This document shows positions 37,107-46,452 of a stretch of DNA of 64,000 bases, piece by piece. The notes beneath the pieces were generated by a model. That model was given only the letters and a program-made list of their open reading frames with translations. It was not told the DNA's origin and ran no database searches. Position 1 is the first letter of the stretch. Every line of letters begins with the position of its first letter. The DNA is taken from contig SCRO01000093.1 in NCBI GenBank assembly GCA_004298505.1, positions 35,485 to 99,484 of the forward strand, written 5' to 3'. A program made the translations under genes and the position numbers. Source of the stretch: Rhodanobacter sp. GTDB lineage: Bacteria; Pseudomonadota; Gammaproteobacteria; Xanthomonadales; Rhodanobacteraceae.

Positions 37107-37714
37107 GAGTCCGAGCGGCGGCGGTGCCGCCACCAGAAGAACAACAAGATCAGCAACAAGATGCCCAGCAGTAGCCACAGGCTGGCCTGGCCGCGGTGCA
37201 CCCAGGTCGCCAGCCACTCGTGGTTGTCCGCGCCGAAATAGCCCAGATAGACCCAGAACGGCACGCTGATCAGTGCGGCCGTGCCGTCGAGCAGCAGGAA
37301 ACGCGGAAACGAGACGCGGTGGGTCATGCCCGCGGTCAGGTAGATCGTGGTGCGCATGCCGGGCAGGAAGCGTGCAATGAACAACACGCGATTGCCGTAG
37401 CGGTGGAACTTCTCCTGCACCTTGGCATAGCGCGACGGGGTCAGGATACGCGCCACGAAACGCCACCGCAGGATGCGCGCACCGTAGCGATGGCCGAGCA
37501 GGAAGATGGCGCAATCGCCCAGCAGCACGCCCAACATCGCCAGGGCGAACATCACATGCACGTTCGCGTAGCCCAGTCCGGCAATCACGCCGCCGGCGAC
37601 CAGGGTGATGTCTTCGGGCAGGGGCAGGCCGGCGCCGCAGATCATAAGCGCGATGAACACGGCCACGTAGCCGTTCTCGGCGAAGATCGTCACCAGGCGC
37701 TGCAGCAGATCCAT
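37088..37714 (-). CDS. DedA family membrane protein
   Basis: A 208-residue protein with the DedA/SNARE-associated pattern: 'ICGAGLPLPEDITLVAGGVIAG' near the N-terminus, 'GDCAIFLLGHRYG' and 'RYGNRVLFIARFLPGMRTTIYLTAGMT' (the F-x-R-x-x-P-G/x-R region). It has about five hydrophobic segments and a basic tail. DedA proteins scramble lipids or handle undecaprenyl phosphate and support membrane homeostasis. It lies 130 bp downstream of dnaG and on the same strand, where rpoD would usually be expected. Confidence 0.9.
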   Translation of the reverse strand: MDLLQRLVTIFAENGYVAVFIALMICGAGLPLPEDITLVAGGVIAGLGYANVHVMFALAMLGVLLGDCAIFLLGHRYGARILRWRFVARILTPSRYAKVQEKFHRYGNRVLFIARFLPGMRTTIYLTAGMTHRVSFPRFLLLDGTAALISVPFWVYLGYFGADNHEWLATWVHRGQASLWLLLGILLLILLFFWWRHRRRSDSYSQRP

Positions 37715-37844
37715 CAGTGTTCTTGTGCCTCGTGCTGCAGCTGTCCGGCGGCAAGCAGGGATGATCCCACAGCCGGGCCGCCGCCGCAGCCAGCCGGGAC
37801 AGCGTGCCGCAGGGCGGCTCCCGCCCGGCGCGATTGCGCGGGGA

Positions 37845-39581
37845 TCATGCCGGAGCAGCTGGCGGTGGCACGCGTGCCGCCAGCAGTTCGCGCAGCTCGG
37901 TCTTCTCGGCGCTATCCAGCGCTCTCTCGCGGCTCTTGGCGGTCAACGCGTTGCGCCGCTGCGTGATCGCCTGCTCTTCCATCCGCCGCAGGGCATCGAA
38001 GAACTCTTCCGCCTGCGCCGCGGGCTCGCCCACTACGGCGGCAGCCATCAGTTTCTGCAGCGAGGGATATTCCGCGCGCTCGGCGAAGTGCTCCACCAGC
38101 ATGGCCGGATTGATACCCGGTCGCGTCCGTGCCAGGTCCAGTAGCTCGGCCAGCAGCTCCACCCCGGGCTTGTCCAGGCGCAGGAAACGATAGGGTTTCT
38201 CGACCTGATCGGCCAGGTCGGGCTGGGTCAACAGCAGCGAGATCGCGCTGCGTACCAGGCTGCGCTGCACCGCCATCGGGCGCTGCAGCGCACGATGCGT
38301 GGCGGGGTCGGCTTGCAGCATGGCGCGCGCGCCGCTGCGCTTCTCCAGCTCCTGCGCCAGCAGATCGCGGAATGCGCCATCAGGCAGCTTGGCGAGCAAC
38401 GGACGGGCCCGCTCGGCCAGCCGGGCGCGGCCGTCGAGGCTGGCCATGTCCACCTCGTGCGACAGCTCGTTGAAGAAATAGTCCGACAGCGGCATGGCCT
38501 CCTTAAGGCGTTTCTCGAAACCCTCGCGGCCTTCCTTGCGCACCAGCGAATCGGGGTCCTCGCCGTCGGGCAGGAACAGGAAGTAGGCCTGACGGCCGTC
38601 GCGCAAGCGTGGCAGCGCCGATTCCAGCGCTTTCCACGCCGCGGCACGACCGGCGCGATCACCGTCGAAACAGAACACCACGTCGGGCGCGGCGCGAAAC
38701 AGCAGTTCGGTGTGTTCGGGCGTGGTTGCGGTGCCCAGCGTGGCTACCGCAATCGGCAGCCCGGCCTGATGCAGGGCGATCACGTCCATGTAGCCTTCGA
38801 CCACCACGATGCGGGTGAGGCTCTGGTTGGCCTGTTTCACCTGCCACAGCGCGAACAACTCGCGGCCCTTGTGGAACAGCGGAGTTTCGGGTGAATTGAG
38901 ATATTTCGGTGATTGCTCCGAACTCAACACCCTCCCGCCGAACGCAATCACGCGGCCGCGACGATCGAGGATTGGGAACATCAGCCGCGCACGGAAGCGG
39001 TCGTATTTGTTGCCCTTCTCGTTGCTGGCGACCATGCCGGCCGCGGTCAGCAATTCCATCCGGCGTGGGCTGTCGCCCAGCGACTTGATCACGCCGTCGT
39101 AGCCAGCCGGTGCCCAGCCGAGGCGGAAACGCTTGATCGTCGTGGTGTCCAGCCCGCGCTTTTTGCAGTAGGCCTGCGCCTCGGCGCTGCGTGGCAGCTC
39201 ACCCTCGTACCAGCCGGCGGCGGCATCCAGCAGTGCATACAGATCGGTCTTGTCCTCGTGCGGCGCCGCCTCGCGGCCGCCTTCATTCGGCACCGTCAGG
39301 CCCACCGTCTGCGCCAGTTCCTCGACCGCATCGGGGAACTCCAGCCGGTCGTAGTCCATCAGGAACCTGATCGCGGTGCCGTGCGCACCGCAGCCGAAAC
39401 AGTGGTAAAACTGCTTGGCCGGGCTGACCGAAAACGAGGGCGAGCGCTCGTTGTGGAACGGGCAGCAGGCGGTCCACTCGCGCCCGGCCTTCTTCAGCGG
39501 CACGCGCCGCTCGATCACGTCGACGATGTCGACGCGGGCAAGCAGTTCATCGATGAAACTGTCGGGAATCAGGCCGCGCAT
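37845..39581 (-). CDS. dnaG: DNA primase
   Basis: A 578-residue primase. The zinc ribbon is visible at C40, H43, C61 and C64 ('CPFHNERSPSFSVSPAKQFYHCFGCGAHG'). The catalytic core has 'YLNSPETPLFHKGRELFAL' and the TOPRIM motifs 'VVEGYMDVIALHQAG' and 'FCFDGDRAGRAAA'. The C-terminal helicase-interaction domain follows from about residue 440. It makes RNA primers at the replication fork. It is the third gene of rpsU-yqeY-dnaG. The usual last member rpoD is not next in line. Confidence 0.96.
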   Translation of the reverse strand: MRGLIPDSFIDELLARVDIVDVIERRVPLKKAGREWTACCPFHNERSPSFSVSPAKQFYHCFGCGAHGTAIRFLMDYDRLEFPDAVEELAQTVGLTVPNEGGREAAPHEDKTDLYALLDAAAGWYEGELPRSAEAQAYCKKRGLDTTTIKRFRLGWAPAGYDGVIKSLGDSPRRMELLTAAGMVASNEKGNKYDRFRARLMFPILDRRGRVIAFGGRVLSSEQSPKYLNSPETPLFHKGRELFALWQVKQANQSLTRIVVVEGYMDVIALHQAGLPIAVATLGTATTPEHTELLFRAAPDVVFCFDGDRAGRAAAWKALESALPRLRDGRQAYFLFLPDGEDPDSLVRKEGREGFEKRLKEAMPLSDYFFNELSHEVDMASLDGRARLAERARPLLAKLPDGAFRDLLAQELEKRSGARAMLQADPATHRALQRPMAVQRSLVRSAISLLLTQPDLADQVEKPYRFLRLDKPGVELLAELLDLARTRPGINPAMLVEHFAERAEYPSLQKLMAAAVVGEPAAQAEEFFDALRRMEEQAITQRRNALTAKSRERALDSAEKTELRELLAARVPPPAAPA

Positions 39582-39786
39582 AGACCGCCTAGTTTAGTCG
39601 GTTGCCGTCGGCGCCGCCGTCATCTGGCTTTCGTGGTGATCGCCGCGCTGTCGAGCGGCCTGGCCGTGGTGTTGCTGGCCACCCGTGCGCATTGAGCGCT
39701 CAGGGTTTGTGAATCAGTCATTTGCGTGACAGATGCGCGCCCGGCCATCCATGGCCGGCCTGAGAGTTTGTTTGATGCGCAGACTC

Positions 39787-40233
39787 TCAGGTGGCGAGGC
39801 GCGCCTTGATCTTGCCCGAGACCACGGCCATGTCGGCGCGACCGGCGGCCTTGGCTTTCACGGCGGCGACCACCTTGCCCATGTCGCGCGGCGAGCTGGC
39901 GCCGGTTTCGGTGATGGCCGCGGCGATCAAGGCATCCACCTCGGCTTCGTCCAGCTTGCTCGGCAGGTAGGCCTCGATCACCACCATCTCGGCACGCTCG
40001 ATCGCCGACAGGTCGGTGCGCCCGGCGGCGTCGAACTGGCTGACCGAGTCGCGTCGCTGCTTGAGCATTTTCTCCATCGTGGCCAGCACCTGCACGTCGG
40101 TGAGCTCGATGCGCTCGTCCACCTCACGCTGCTTGAGCGCGGCCAGAATCAACCGGATCACGCCCAGGCGCTGCTTGTCGCCGCTGCGCATGGCGGTTTT
40201 CATGTCTTCGGTGATTTGCTGCTTGAGAGTCAT
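39787..40233 (-). CDS. yqeY: GatB/YqeY domain-containing protein
   Basis: A 148-residue YqeY protein. It shows 'LKQQITEDMKTAMRSGDKQRLGVIRLILAALKQREVDERIEL' at the start and 'LPSKLDEAEVDALIAAAITETGASSPRDMGKVVAAVKAKAAGRADMAVVSGKIKARL' at the end. The domain resembles the tail of GatB that contacts tRNA; the stand-alone form has no settled role. It sits between rpsU and dnaG, as is common in proteobacteria. A terminator-like hairpin separates it from rpsU. Confidence 0.93.
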   Translation of the reverse strand: MTLKQQITEDMKTAMRSGDKQRLGVIRLILAALKQREVDERIELTDVQVLATMEKMLKQRRDSVSQFDAAGRTDLSAIERAEMVVIEAYLPSKLDEAEVDALIAAAITETGASSPRDMGKVVAAVKAKAAGRADMAVVSGKIKARLAT

Positions 40234-40286
40234 GGCAATGGCCTTGGCGGAAGGGTGGGCAACGACGATGCGGCGAAAACGACAAA

Positions 40287-40316
40287 GCCGGCGTTGTCGT
40301 GGGAGACAACACCGGC
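40287..40316 (-). terminator. Attenuator-like hairpin between rpsU and yqeY
   Basis: Read on the minus strand, GCCGG-T-GTTGTC, a six-base loop, then GACAAC-G-CCGGC forms a stem of 11 pairs with one mismatch. It is followed by CTTTGTCGTTTT, a loose T-rich tail. It lies after rpsU and before yqeY and probably lowers read-through into dnaG, as known for the macromolecular synthesis operon. A second stem, GATCCACC/GGTGGATC (40400-40423), follows the rpsU stop. Confidence 0.65.
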
Positions 40317-40431
40317 CAGGTCGTATCGGCTGTGCTTGCGGCGGCTGCGAGTGCCCGCGCCGGCCGGTTTCCTTGTCGTGTGGCGCCGTGGCGCCGCATG
40401 ATCCACCGTCCAGGTGGTGGATCGGGGAAAC

Positions 40432-40647
40432 TCAGTACAGGCGGACTTTGCGCGAAACGTCGCGCGATAGGCGACGCAGGTGACGCTTCACCGCGGCAGC
40501 GCGCTTGCGCTTGCGCTCCTGGGTCGGCTTCTCGTAGAACTCGCGCTTGCGCGTCTCGGCCAGCACGCCGGCCTTTTCGCAGGTACGCTTGAAACGACGC
40601 AGTGCGATCTCGAACGGCTCGTTCTCGCGAACTTTTACGTTGGGCAT
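40432..40647 (-). CDS. rpsU: 30S ribosomal protein S21
   Basis: A 71-residue basic protein, [20 protein letters not shown] at the N-terminus and '[29 protein letters not shown]' after it, matching S21 over its whole length. It binds near the anti-Shine-Dalgarno region of 16S rRNA and helps initiation. The start ATG 40647 is chosen over a longer frame because the family starts with [13 protein letters not shown]. It is divergent from tsaD and heads the rpsU-yqeY-dnaG group. Confidence 0.97.
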   Translation of the reverse strand: MPNVKVRENEPFEIALRRFKRTCEKAGVLAETRKREFYEKPTQERKRKRAAAVKRHLRRLSRDVSRKVRLY

Positions 40648-40748
40648 GGAATCTCCAGGTGGTAATCTGCCCGCTCTGGCGGGACAGTCAAATGTGGTGA
40701 GCCGCGAATTATACCGTGGATAACAAAGAATTTTCAAAGCCCGGTGCG

Positions 40749-41780
40749 ATGAGACCGATCCTGGGCATCGAGTCCTCCTGCGACGAAACCGGGGTGGCCC
40801 TGCTGCGCTGGGAGCCGGACGCGCCGGGGCGTGGCCTGCTGGCCCACACCCTGTACAGCCAGATCAAGCTGCATGCGGATTACGGCGGCGTGGTGCCGGA
40901 GCTGGCCAGTCGCGACCATGTACGCAAGCTGCTGCCCTTGATCCGCGAGGTGCTGGCCCAGGCCGGGCTGGGTGTGCGGGATCTGGGCGGAGTCGCCTAT
41001 ACCGCCGGGCCAGGTCTGGTCGGCGCCCTGTTGGTGGGGGCTTCCGTGGGGCGCGCATTGGCCTGGGGGCTGGGCGTACCGGCGATCGGTGTGCACCACA
41101 TGGAGGGCCACCTGCTGGCACCCTTGCTGGAAGAGGACCCACCGCAGCCGCCGTTTGTGGCCTTGCTGGTGTCCGGCGGGCACTCGATGCTGGTCGAGGT
41201 CAAGGCGATCGGCCAGTACACGATCCTGGGCGACACCCTGGATGACGCCGCCGGCGAGGCCTTTGACAAGACCGCCAAGCTGATGGGTCTGCCCTATCCC
41301 GGCGGTCCGGTGCTGGCGAAGCTGGCCGAACAGGGCCGCGCCGGTACGTTCCGCTTCTCGCGGCCGATGACTGACCGACCCGGATTGGACTTCAGTTTCT
41401 CAGGCCTGAAGACCCAGGTAATGCTGGCCTGGCAAAAATCCGATCAGGGTGAGCAGACCCGCGCCGACATCGCCCGTGCATTCGAGGAGGCGCTCGTCGA
41501 TACGCTGATCATCAAGTGCTGCCGCGCGCTTCAGGCCAGCGCTGCGCAGCGGCTGGTCATCGCCGGTGGGGTCGGCGCCAACCGCCGGCTGCGGGTAGAA
41601 CTGGCCGCTGCCGGCGCACACGATGGCTTCGGCGTGTATTTCCCGCGGCTGGCTTTCTGCACCGACAACGGCGCGATGATCGCGCTGGCCGGCGCGATCC
41701 GCCTGGCCCGTGGCCAGCAGCAGGACGAAACCGTACAGGTGCGCCCGCGCTGGGACCTGCAGACGTTGCCGGCAGCGTGA
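40749..41780 (+). CDS. tsaD: tRNA threonylcarbamoyladenosine biosynthesis protein TsaD
   Basis: A 343-residue ASKHA-fold protein. It starts [19 protein letters not shown] and carries the metal-binding '[14 protein letters not shown]' (H-x3-H), '[36 protein letters not shown]' and '[18 protein letters not shown]'. It works with TsaB and TsaE to transfer the threonylcarbamoyl group to A37 of tRNAs reading ANN codons. An earlier GTG start (40716) would add 11 residues not found in the family. It is transcribed divergently from rpsU. A strong hairpin follows. Confidence 0.97.
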   Translation: MRPILGIESSCDETGVALLRWEPDAPGRGLLAHTLYSQIKLHADYGGVVPELASRDHVRKLLPLIREVLAQAGLGVRDLGGVAYTAGPGLVGALLVGASVGRALAWGLGVPAIGVHHMEGHLLAPLLEEDPPQPPFVALLVSGGHSMLVEVKAIGQYTILGDTLDDAAGEAFDKTAKLMGLPYPGGPVLAKLAEQGRAGTFRFSRPMTDRPGLDFSFSGLKTQVMLAWQKSDQGEQTRADIARAFEEALVDTLIIKCCRALQASAAQRLVIAGGVGANRRLRVELAAAGAHDGFGVYFPRLAFCTDNGAMIALAGAIRLARGQQQDETVQVRPRWDLQTLPAA

Positions 41781-41786
41781 GCATCT

Positions 41787-41821
41787 GCGGCATAGGACGG
41801 GCACTGCCCGCCCTATGCCGC
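41787..41821 (+). terminator. Hairpin downstream of tsaD
   Basis: GCGGCATAGG-A-CGGGC pairs with GCCCG-C-CCTATGCCGC across a three-base loop, giving 15 base pairs with one internal mismatch, 7 bases after the tsaD stop. No long T-run follows. It probably ends or protects the tsaD transcript. Confidence 0.6.
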
Positions 41822-41981
41822 ACTATCCAATCGAGACCCGAGCAACAGATAGGGCCACGCCGGGGAAAGGGTCAGGTGAGGGCGCTCTTGATCTGGCTGT
41901 TCTGAAAAGTACACGCAGGATGCACGTTGCTTTACCAAGCGCACCGCTGCCGCAACGGGTGGGCGATTTTTTCACAGCCTC

Positions 41982-43349
41982 TCAGTACGCGAACTCGCGG
42001 AACAGCGGATCCACGCTGCCGTTCCATGCACCATGGAACCGCTCCAGCTTGTACTCGGCCGGGGTCTGGCTGGTCTGCACGATCTCGATCATCGGTTCGA
42101 GGAAGATGCGTTCGTCGGCGCCGCTTATGTTGAGGCGAGCGCGTCGCTTGAGGCCGTTGGCGGCGATTTTCAATGTCTGCTTGGCCAGGTCGCGTACGGT
42201 GCCGCCGCGGAACGGCAGCTTAAGTGCGTGTTTCGGCACGCCGTCGCGCAAGGCGTGCCGCTCGACAGAGGTGAAGTCCTTGACCAGGTCCCAGGCGGCA
42301 TCGAGTGCTTCCTGGTCGTACAGCAGACCGACCCAGAACGCGGGCAGCGCGCACAGCCGGTGCCATGGGCCGCCATCGGCGCCACGCATTTCCAGGTACT
42401 GCTTCAGGCGCACTTCGGGGAAGGTGGTGGTGAGATGGTCGGCGAAGTCTTTCATGGTGGCGTGCACGCCGGGCAGGACGGGCAGTTCGCCGGCCAGGAA
42501 ACGCTTGAAATCCTGACCGGCCAGGTCGAAGTACTCGCCGTTCTGCAGGCTGAAGTACATCGGCACGTCGAGGATGTAGTCGACGTAGCGCTCGTAGCCG
42601 AAGCCGTCGGCAAAGACGAAGTCGAGCATGCCGGTGCGATCCGGATCGGTATCGGTCCAGATGTGTGAACGGTACGACAGATAGCCGTTCGGCTTGCCTT
42701 CGGTGAACGGCGAATCGGCGAACAGCGCGGTGGCGATCGGCTGCAGTGCCAGGCTGGTGCGGAACTTCTTGATCATGTCCGCTTCGGAGGAAAAATCCAG
42801 GTTCACCTGCACGGTGCAGGTGCGCGTCATCATGTCCAGGCCGAGCGAGCCGACCTTGGGCATGTATTCGCGCATGATCTTGTAGCGGCCCTTGGGCATC
42901 CACGGCATCTCGTCGCGGCGCCACTTCGGCTGGAAACCCATGCCGAGGAAGCCCAGGCCGAGATCGTCGGCCACCGAGCGTACGTCCTTCAGGTGCGAGT
43001 TCACCTCGGCACAGGTCTGGTGGATGGTTTCCAGCATGGCGCCGGACAATTCGAGTTGACCGGCTGGCTCCAGCGTGATCGAGGCGCCTTCGCGCGCCAG
43101 CGCGACCGGATTCTCGCCTTCGCGGGCGACCGACCAGTCGTAGCGGGCGGCCAGCGTTTCGAGCAAGCGCTTGATGCCGCGCTCGCCCTCGAACGTGGGC
43201 GGGCGCAAGTCGTCGGTGCGGAAGCCGAACTTTTCGTGCTCGGTGCCGATGCGCCAGGCCTCGCGCGGCTTCTCGCCGGCGGCCAGGTAATCGGCAAGTT
43301 GCTGGCGACCCGCAATCGGGGTGCTCTTGACGGCACTGGGTATGGACAC
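41982..43349 (-). CDS. gshA: Glutamate-cysteine ligase, plant/alphaproteobacterial type
   Basis: About 455 residues from GTG 43349. Family signatures are '[14 protein letters not shown]', '[28 protein letters not shown]', '[37 protein letters not shown]' and '[20 protein letters not shown]'. This is the plant-like gamma-glutamylcysteine synthetase class, used by xanthomonads and alphaproteobacteria in place of the E. coli type. It makes gamma-Glu-Cys, the first step of glutathione synthesis. The upstream 35-residue extension in the longest frame is not like the family. The gene is alone, with rho further upstream on the same strand. Confidence 0.95.
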   Translation of the reverse strand: MSIPSAVKSTPIAGRQQLADYLAAGEKPREAWRIGTEHEKFGFRTDDLRPPTFEGERGIKRLLETLAARYDWSVAREGENPVALAREGASITLEPAGQLELSGAMLETIHQTCAEVNSHLKDVRSVADDLGLGFLGMGFQPKWRRDEMPWMPKGRYKIMREYMPKVGSLGLDMMTRTCTVQVNLDFSSEADMIKKFRTSLALQPIATALFADSPFTEGKPNGYLSYRSHIWTDTDPDRTGMLDFVFADGFGYERYVDYILDVPMYFSLQNGEYFDLAGQDFKRFLAGELPVLPGVHATMKDFADHLTTTFPEVRLKQYLEMRGADGGPWHRLCALPAFWVGLLYDQEALDAAWDLVKDFTSVERHALRDGVPKHALKLPFRGGTVRDLAKQTLKIAANGLKRRARLNISGADERIFLEPMIEIVQTSQTPAEYKLERFHGAWNGSVDPLFREFAY

Positions 43350-43583
43350 AGATGAAGCCTCGCTGGGTAGGCCGACACTATGGGGGCGGCGCAAGGCGAC
43401 GAAAAGGGGGCGGGCGACGCCAACGATGGCTTCAGGCTTCGCCCGCACCCTCATCCGGCGCGGCGCGCCACCTTCTCACCCACAAGGGGGACTCCCGCTG
43501 GTCGCCGAGAGGGACGAGGGCAATCTTCGCCAAGCCTCTACGCGGGTTGGATCAAGCTTTTCCGATTCCCGATTCCCGGCTCT

Positions 43584-45401
43584 TCACCGCTTCATCGAAT
43601 TGAAGAACTCGTCGTTGGACTTGGTGTTCTTCATCTTGTCGAGCATGAACTCCATTGCGGACAGCTCATCCATCGGATGCAGCAGTTTGCGCAGGATCCA
43701 GATCTTGGCCAGCATGTCCGGGTCGATCAACAGATCCTCGCGGCGGGTGCCGGAGCGGTTGATGTCGATCGCCGGGAAGACGCGCTTCTCGGAGATGCGC
43801 CGGCTCAGGTGCACTTCCATGTTGCCGGTGCCCTTGAACTCCTCGTAGATCACCTCGTCCATCTTGGAGCCGGTATCGGTCAGCGCGGTGGCGATGATGG
43901 TCAGGCTGCCACCTTCCTCGACGTTGCGCGCGGCCCCGAAAAAGCGCTTGGGGCGTTGCAGCGCGTTGGCGTCGACGCCGCCGGTGAGCACCTTGCCGGA
44001 GCTAGGCACCACGGTGTTGTAGGCGCGCGCTAGGCGAGTGATCGAGTCGAGCAGGATCACCACGTCCCGCTTGTGCTCGACCAGGCGCTTGGCTCGCTCG
44101 ATCACCATTTCGGCGACCTGCACGTGGCGCACGGCGGGCTCGTCGAAGGTCGAGCTGATCACTTCGGCGCGCACGGTGCGGGCGATTTCGGTTACTTCCT
44201 CCGGCCGCTCGTCGACCAGCAGGATCATTACGTGCGCTTCGGGATGGTTGTAGGTGATCGCCTGCGCGACGTTCTGCAACATCATCGTCTTGCCGGATTT
44301 CGGCTGGGACACGATCAGGCCGCGCTGGCCCTTGCCGATCGGCGCGATCAGATCGAGGATGCGCCCGGTGATGTCCTCGCTGGAGCCGTTGCCGCGCTCG
44401 AGCTTGAATGCCTTGCGCGGGAACAGCGGGGTGAGGTTCTCGAACAGCATCTTGTTTTTCGATGCTTCCGGCGGATCGCTGTTGATCGTCTCCACCCGCA
44501 GCATGGCGAAGTAGCGCTCGCCTTCCTTCGGATGCCGCACGCGGCCGGTGATGTAGTCGCCGGTGCGCAGGTTGAAGCGACGAATCTGGCTGGGCGAGAC
44601 GTAGATGTCGTCGGGGCCGGCCAGGTAGGACTCGTCGGCCGAACGCATGAAGCCGAAGCCGTCTTGCAGGATTTCCAGCACGCCTTCGGCCCAGATGCCG
44701 CCGCCGGAGCGCGCGTGCGCCTTGAGCACGTTGAAGATCACGTCCTGCTTGCGCGCGCGGGCAATGCCTTCGTGCACGCCCAGCGACTCGGCGAACTCCA
44801 ACAGCTGGATCGCGTTCTTGCGCTTGAGCTCGGTGAGGTTGATCACCCGATCGTTGCTGCCCGGATCGGCGTTGTCGTCGTCGACCGGGAGTCCGTTCGG
44901 GTTGGGGCGCTGGTGGCGTTCGCCCTGCTGCGGGCGCGGTTGATTGTTGCTGCGTTCGCCGCGCTCGTTGCGGCGGCGGCGGCCACGCCCTTCACGGCCG
45001 TCACGTTGAGCACTGTTCTGGCCCTGGGTCTGGCCCTGATTCTGGTTCGCACCCGGGCTCTGATTGCCGTTCGACCCGCTCGAAGGCTCGCTGTTGGCGC
45101 CGGACGCTGCGGATTCGTCTGCCCGTGGGTTGGCCTGCGGCGCGGCTGCCTCGGTTCTGACGGGTGCCGGTGGGTCGGCGACAGCGGGCGCCGGGGCTGG
45201 CGCCGGGGCTGGCACGGGCGACTTTTCGGCGGCCGGTGCCTTGTCGATCGACGCGGCCTTGTCGGCATTCGCGGCGGCTTTTGCCGCAGCGCTGCGGCGC
45301 GGCGCGCGGGCGCGTGGCTCGGGTTTGCCTTCGGTCACGGGGCTGGCATCGACGCCCCTGGTTACGGGCGGGGTCTGGTTATCGGTATCGGACACGGGCA
45401 A
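43584..45401 (-). CDS. rho: Transcription termination factor Rho with long disordered N-terminal extension
   Basis: A 605-residue Rho; E. coli Rho has 419. The conserved protein begins at N188 ([21 protein letters not shown]), with the cold-shock RNA-binding domain, '[20 protein letters not shown]' (Walker A), '[31 protein letters not shown]' and '[26 protein letters not shown]'. The first 186 residues are an extension of low complexity: Ala/Pro/Lys-rich, then Asn/Gln/Gly/Ser-rich, then an Arg-rich patch ([19 protein letters not shown]). Rho ends untranslated transcripts. trxA lies 180 bp upstream. A short heptamer pair (CCCGATT)2 lies just after the stop. Confidence 0.96.
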   Translation of the reverse strand: MPVSDTDNQTPPVTRGVDASPVTEGKPEPRARAPRRSAAAKAAANADKAASIDKAPAAEKSPVPAPAPAPAPAVADPPAPVRTEAAAPQANPRADESAASGANSEPSSGSNGNQSPGANQNQGQTQGQNSAQRDGREGRGRRRRNERGERSNNQPRPQQGERHQRPNPNGLPVDDDNADPGSNDRVINLTELKRKNAIQLLEFAESLGVHEGIARARKQDVIFNVLKAHARSGGGIWAEGVLEILQDGFGFMRSADESYLAGPDDIYVSPSQIRRFNLRTGDYITGRVRHPKEGERYFAMLRVETINSDPPEASKNKMLFENLTPLFPRKAFKLERGNGSSEDITGRILDLIAPIGKGQRGLIVSQPKSGKTMMLQNVAQAITYNHPEAHVMILLVDERPEEVTEIARTVRAEVISSTFDEPAVRHVQVAEMVIERAKRLVEHKRDVVILLDSITRLARAYNTVVPSSGKVLTGGVDANALQRPKRFFGAARNVEEGGSLTIIATALTDTGSKMDEVIYEEFKGTGNMEVHLSRRISEKRVFPAIDINRSGTRREDLLIDPDMLAKIWILRKLLHPMDELSAMEFMLDKMKNTKSNDEFFNSMKR

Positions 45402-45579
45402 TCCTCGCGGGGCGCCGTTGAGTTGCAGGAGGGAGGATGTGCGTCGCGCGGAAGGCGCTAGGGGACAGGACTGCCCCGACGGACGGGTTAATCTAGCACC
45501 CGCTGCGTGTCGGCGTAAAGCCTCGGCAGCCGTGCGCGTGATCGCGCTGGGCTGCCGGCACGGGTGCGGTTCAGGCGAT

Positions 45580-45906
45580 TCAGATCGCCTTGTCGATCAT
45601 CTGGGTCAGCTGACCCTTGCTGACGGCACCGATCTGGGTGGCTTCAACCTTGCCGTTCTTGAACACCATCATGGTCGGGATGCCGCGCACGCCATAGGCC
45701 CGCGGCGTCTGCTGGTTCTGGTCGATGTCTACCTTGACCACGCGCAGCTTGCCTTGGTACTGCTGGGCCAATTCGTCCAGGATCGGCGTCATGGCCTTGC
45801 ACGGGCCGCACCATTCGGCCCAGAAATCGAGCAGTACGGGGGTTTCGGACTTCAACACCTCCTGTTCGAAGGCGTCGTCGTTTACATGGGTAATCAGGTC
45901 GCTCAC
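45580..45906 (-). CDS. trxA: Thioredoxin
   Basis: A 108-residue thioredoxin with the W-C33-G-P-C36 active site in '[19 protein letters not shown]', then '[30 protein letters not shown]' with the cis-Pro. It reduces protein disulfides in the cytoplasm. The start is GTG 45906, 5 bases after a GGAGAT ribosome binding site; the family N-terminus '[17 protein letters not shown]' begins there. It precedes rho on the same strand and is divergent from rhlB. Confidence 0.96.
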   Translation of the reverse strand: MSDLITHVNDDAFEQEVLKSETPVLLDFWAEWCGPCKAMTPILDELAQQYQGKLRVVKVDIDQNQQTPRAYGVRGIPTMMVFKNGKVEATQIGAVSKGQLTQMIDKAI

Positions 45907-46042
45907 CGGGGATCTCCGTGGTTGGGGGCGCAAAAAGCGTGGGTAAGACACAATGGGGCGGCCGATGCTGCAATACAAGGATCGGCGTCATCAGCTACAC
46001 TCAGGTGCCCATGAAGCGTGGGTTGCGCAGAAAGAAGGCAGG

Positions 46043-46210
46043 CTAGGAGCCTGTCGGACTTTGGTGGTCGAGGCGAGAATTCGGCTGTGTGAGGACAGAT
46101 TCCTGACGATTCGCCGGTCCATAGTGGTTCTATGGACCAAGAATCGGCGGGGATATGGACCACACAGGCGGATTCGCAGACCGACCGGGTAAAGTCCGAC
46201 AGGCTGCTAG
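46043..46210. mobile_element. Palindromic CTAG-ended element, copy 2 (168 bp)
   Basis: The left end CTAGGAGCCTGTCGGACTTT and the right end AAAGTCCGACAGGCTGCTAG are inverted repeats. Further inward GTGAGGAC..CCTGACGATTCG is partly mirrored by GAATCGGCGG..GGACCACAC, and the centre holds GGTCCATAG-TGGTT-CTATGGACC. It lies between trxA and rhlB, about 240 bp before the rhlB start. An open frame that appears to extend rhlB upstream across it is an artefact. Confidence 0.88.
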
Positions 46211-46452
46211 GGCGGCACGCGTTCATTCCAGCGCAACTCCGGGCACGATTCAAGGGCGGTCTTCCAAGCCGCCGTCAGATCGCCGACAAAAACGGCGTCG
46301 CACGTCGCGGCGCGACGTTGGTTGACGCTGGCATTGAGCCGCTTCAGTTGCGCCCCGCGCACCCGTCCTGCACCGCTTTCACGCCGACTTTCGGTCGCTG
46401 GAGCGGGTGCAGCGCATCACGCCGCCGTCAGGCAAGGTCCCGAATTCCCCAT

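Noticed and set aside
34446..37754. Open frame of 1102 residues antisense to mgtA
   Set aside because: It shows His/Arg/Gln-rich antisense bias with no domain and lies across two real genes (mgtA, dedA); a shadow of GC-rich coding.
46132..46452. Upstream extension of RhlB in the same frame
   Set aside because: The added 107 residues translate part of the palindromic element; the family N-terminus starts at 46453.
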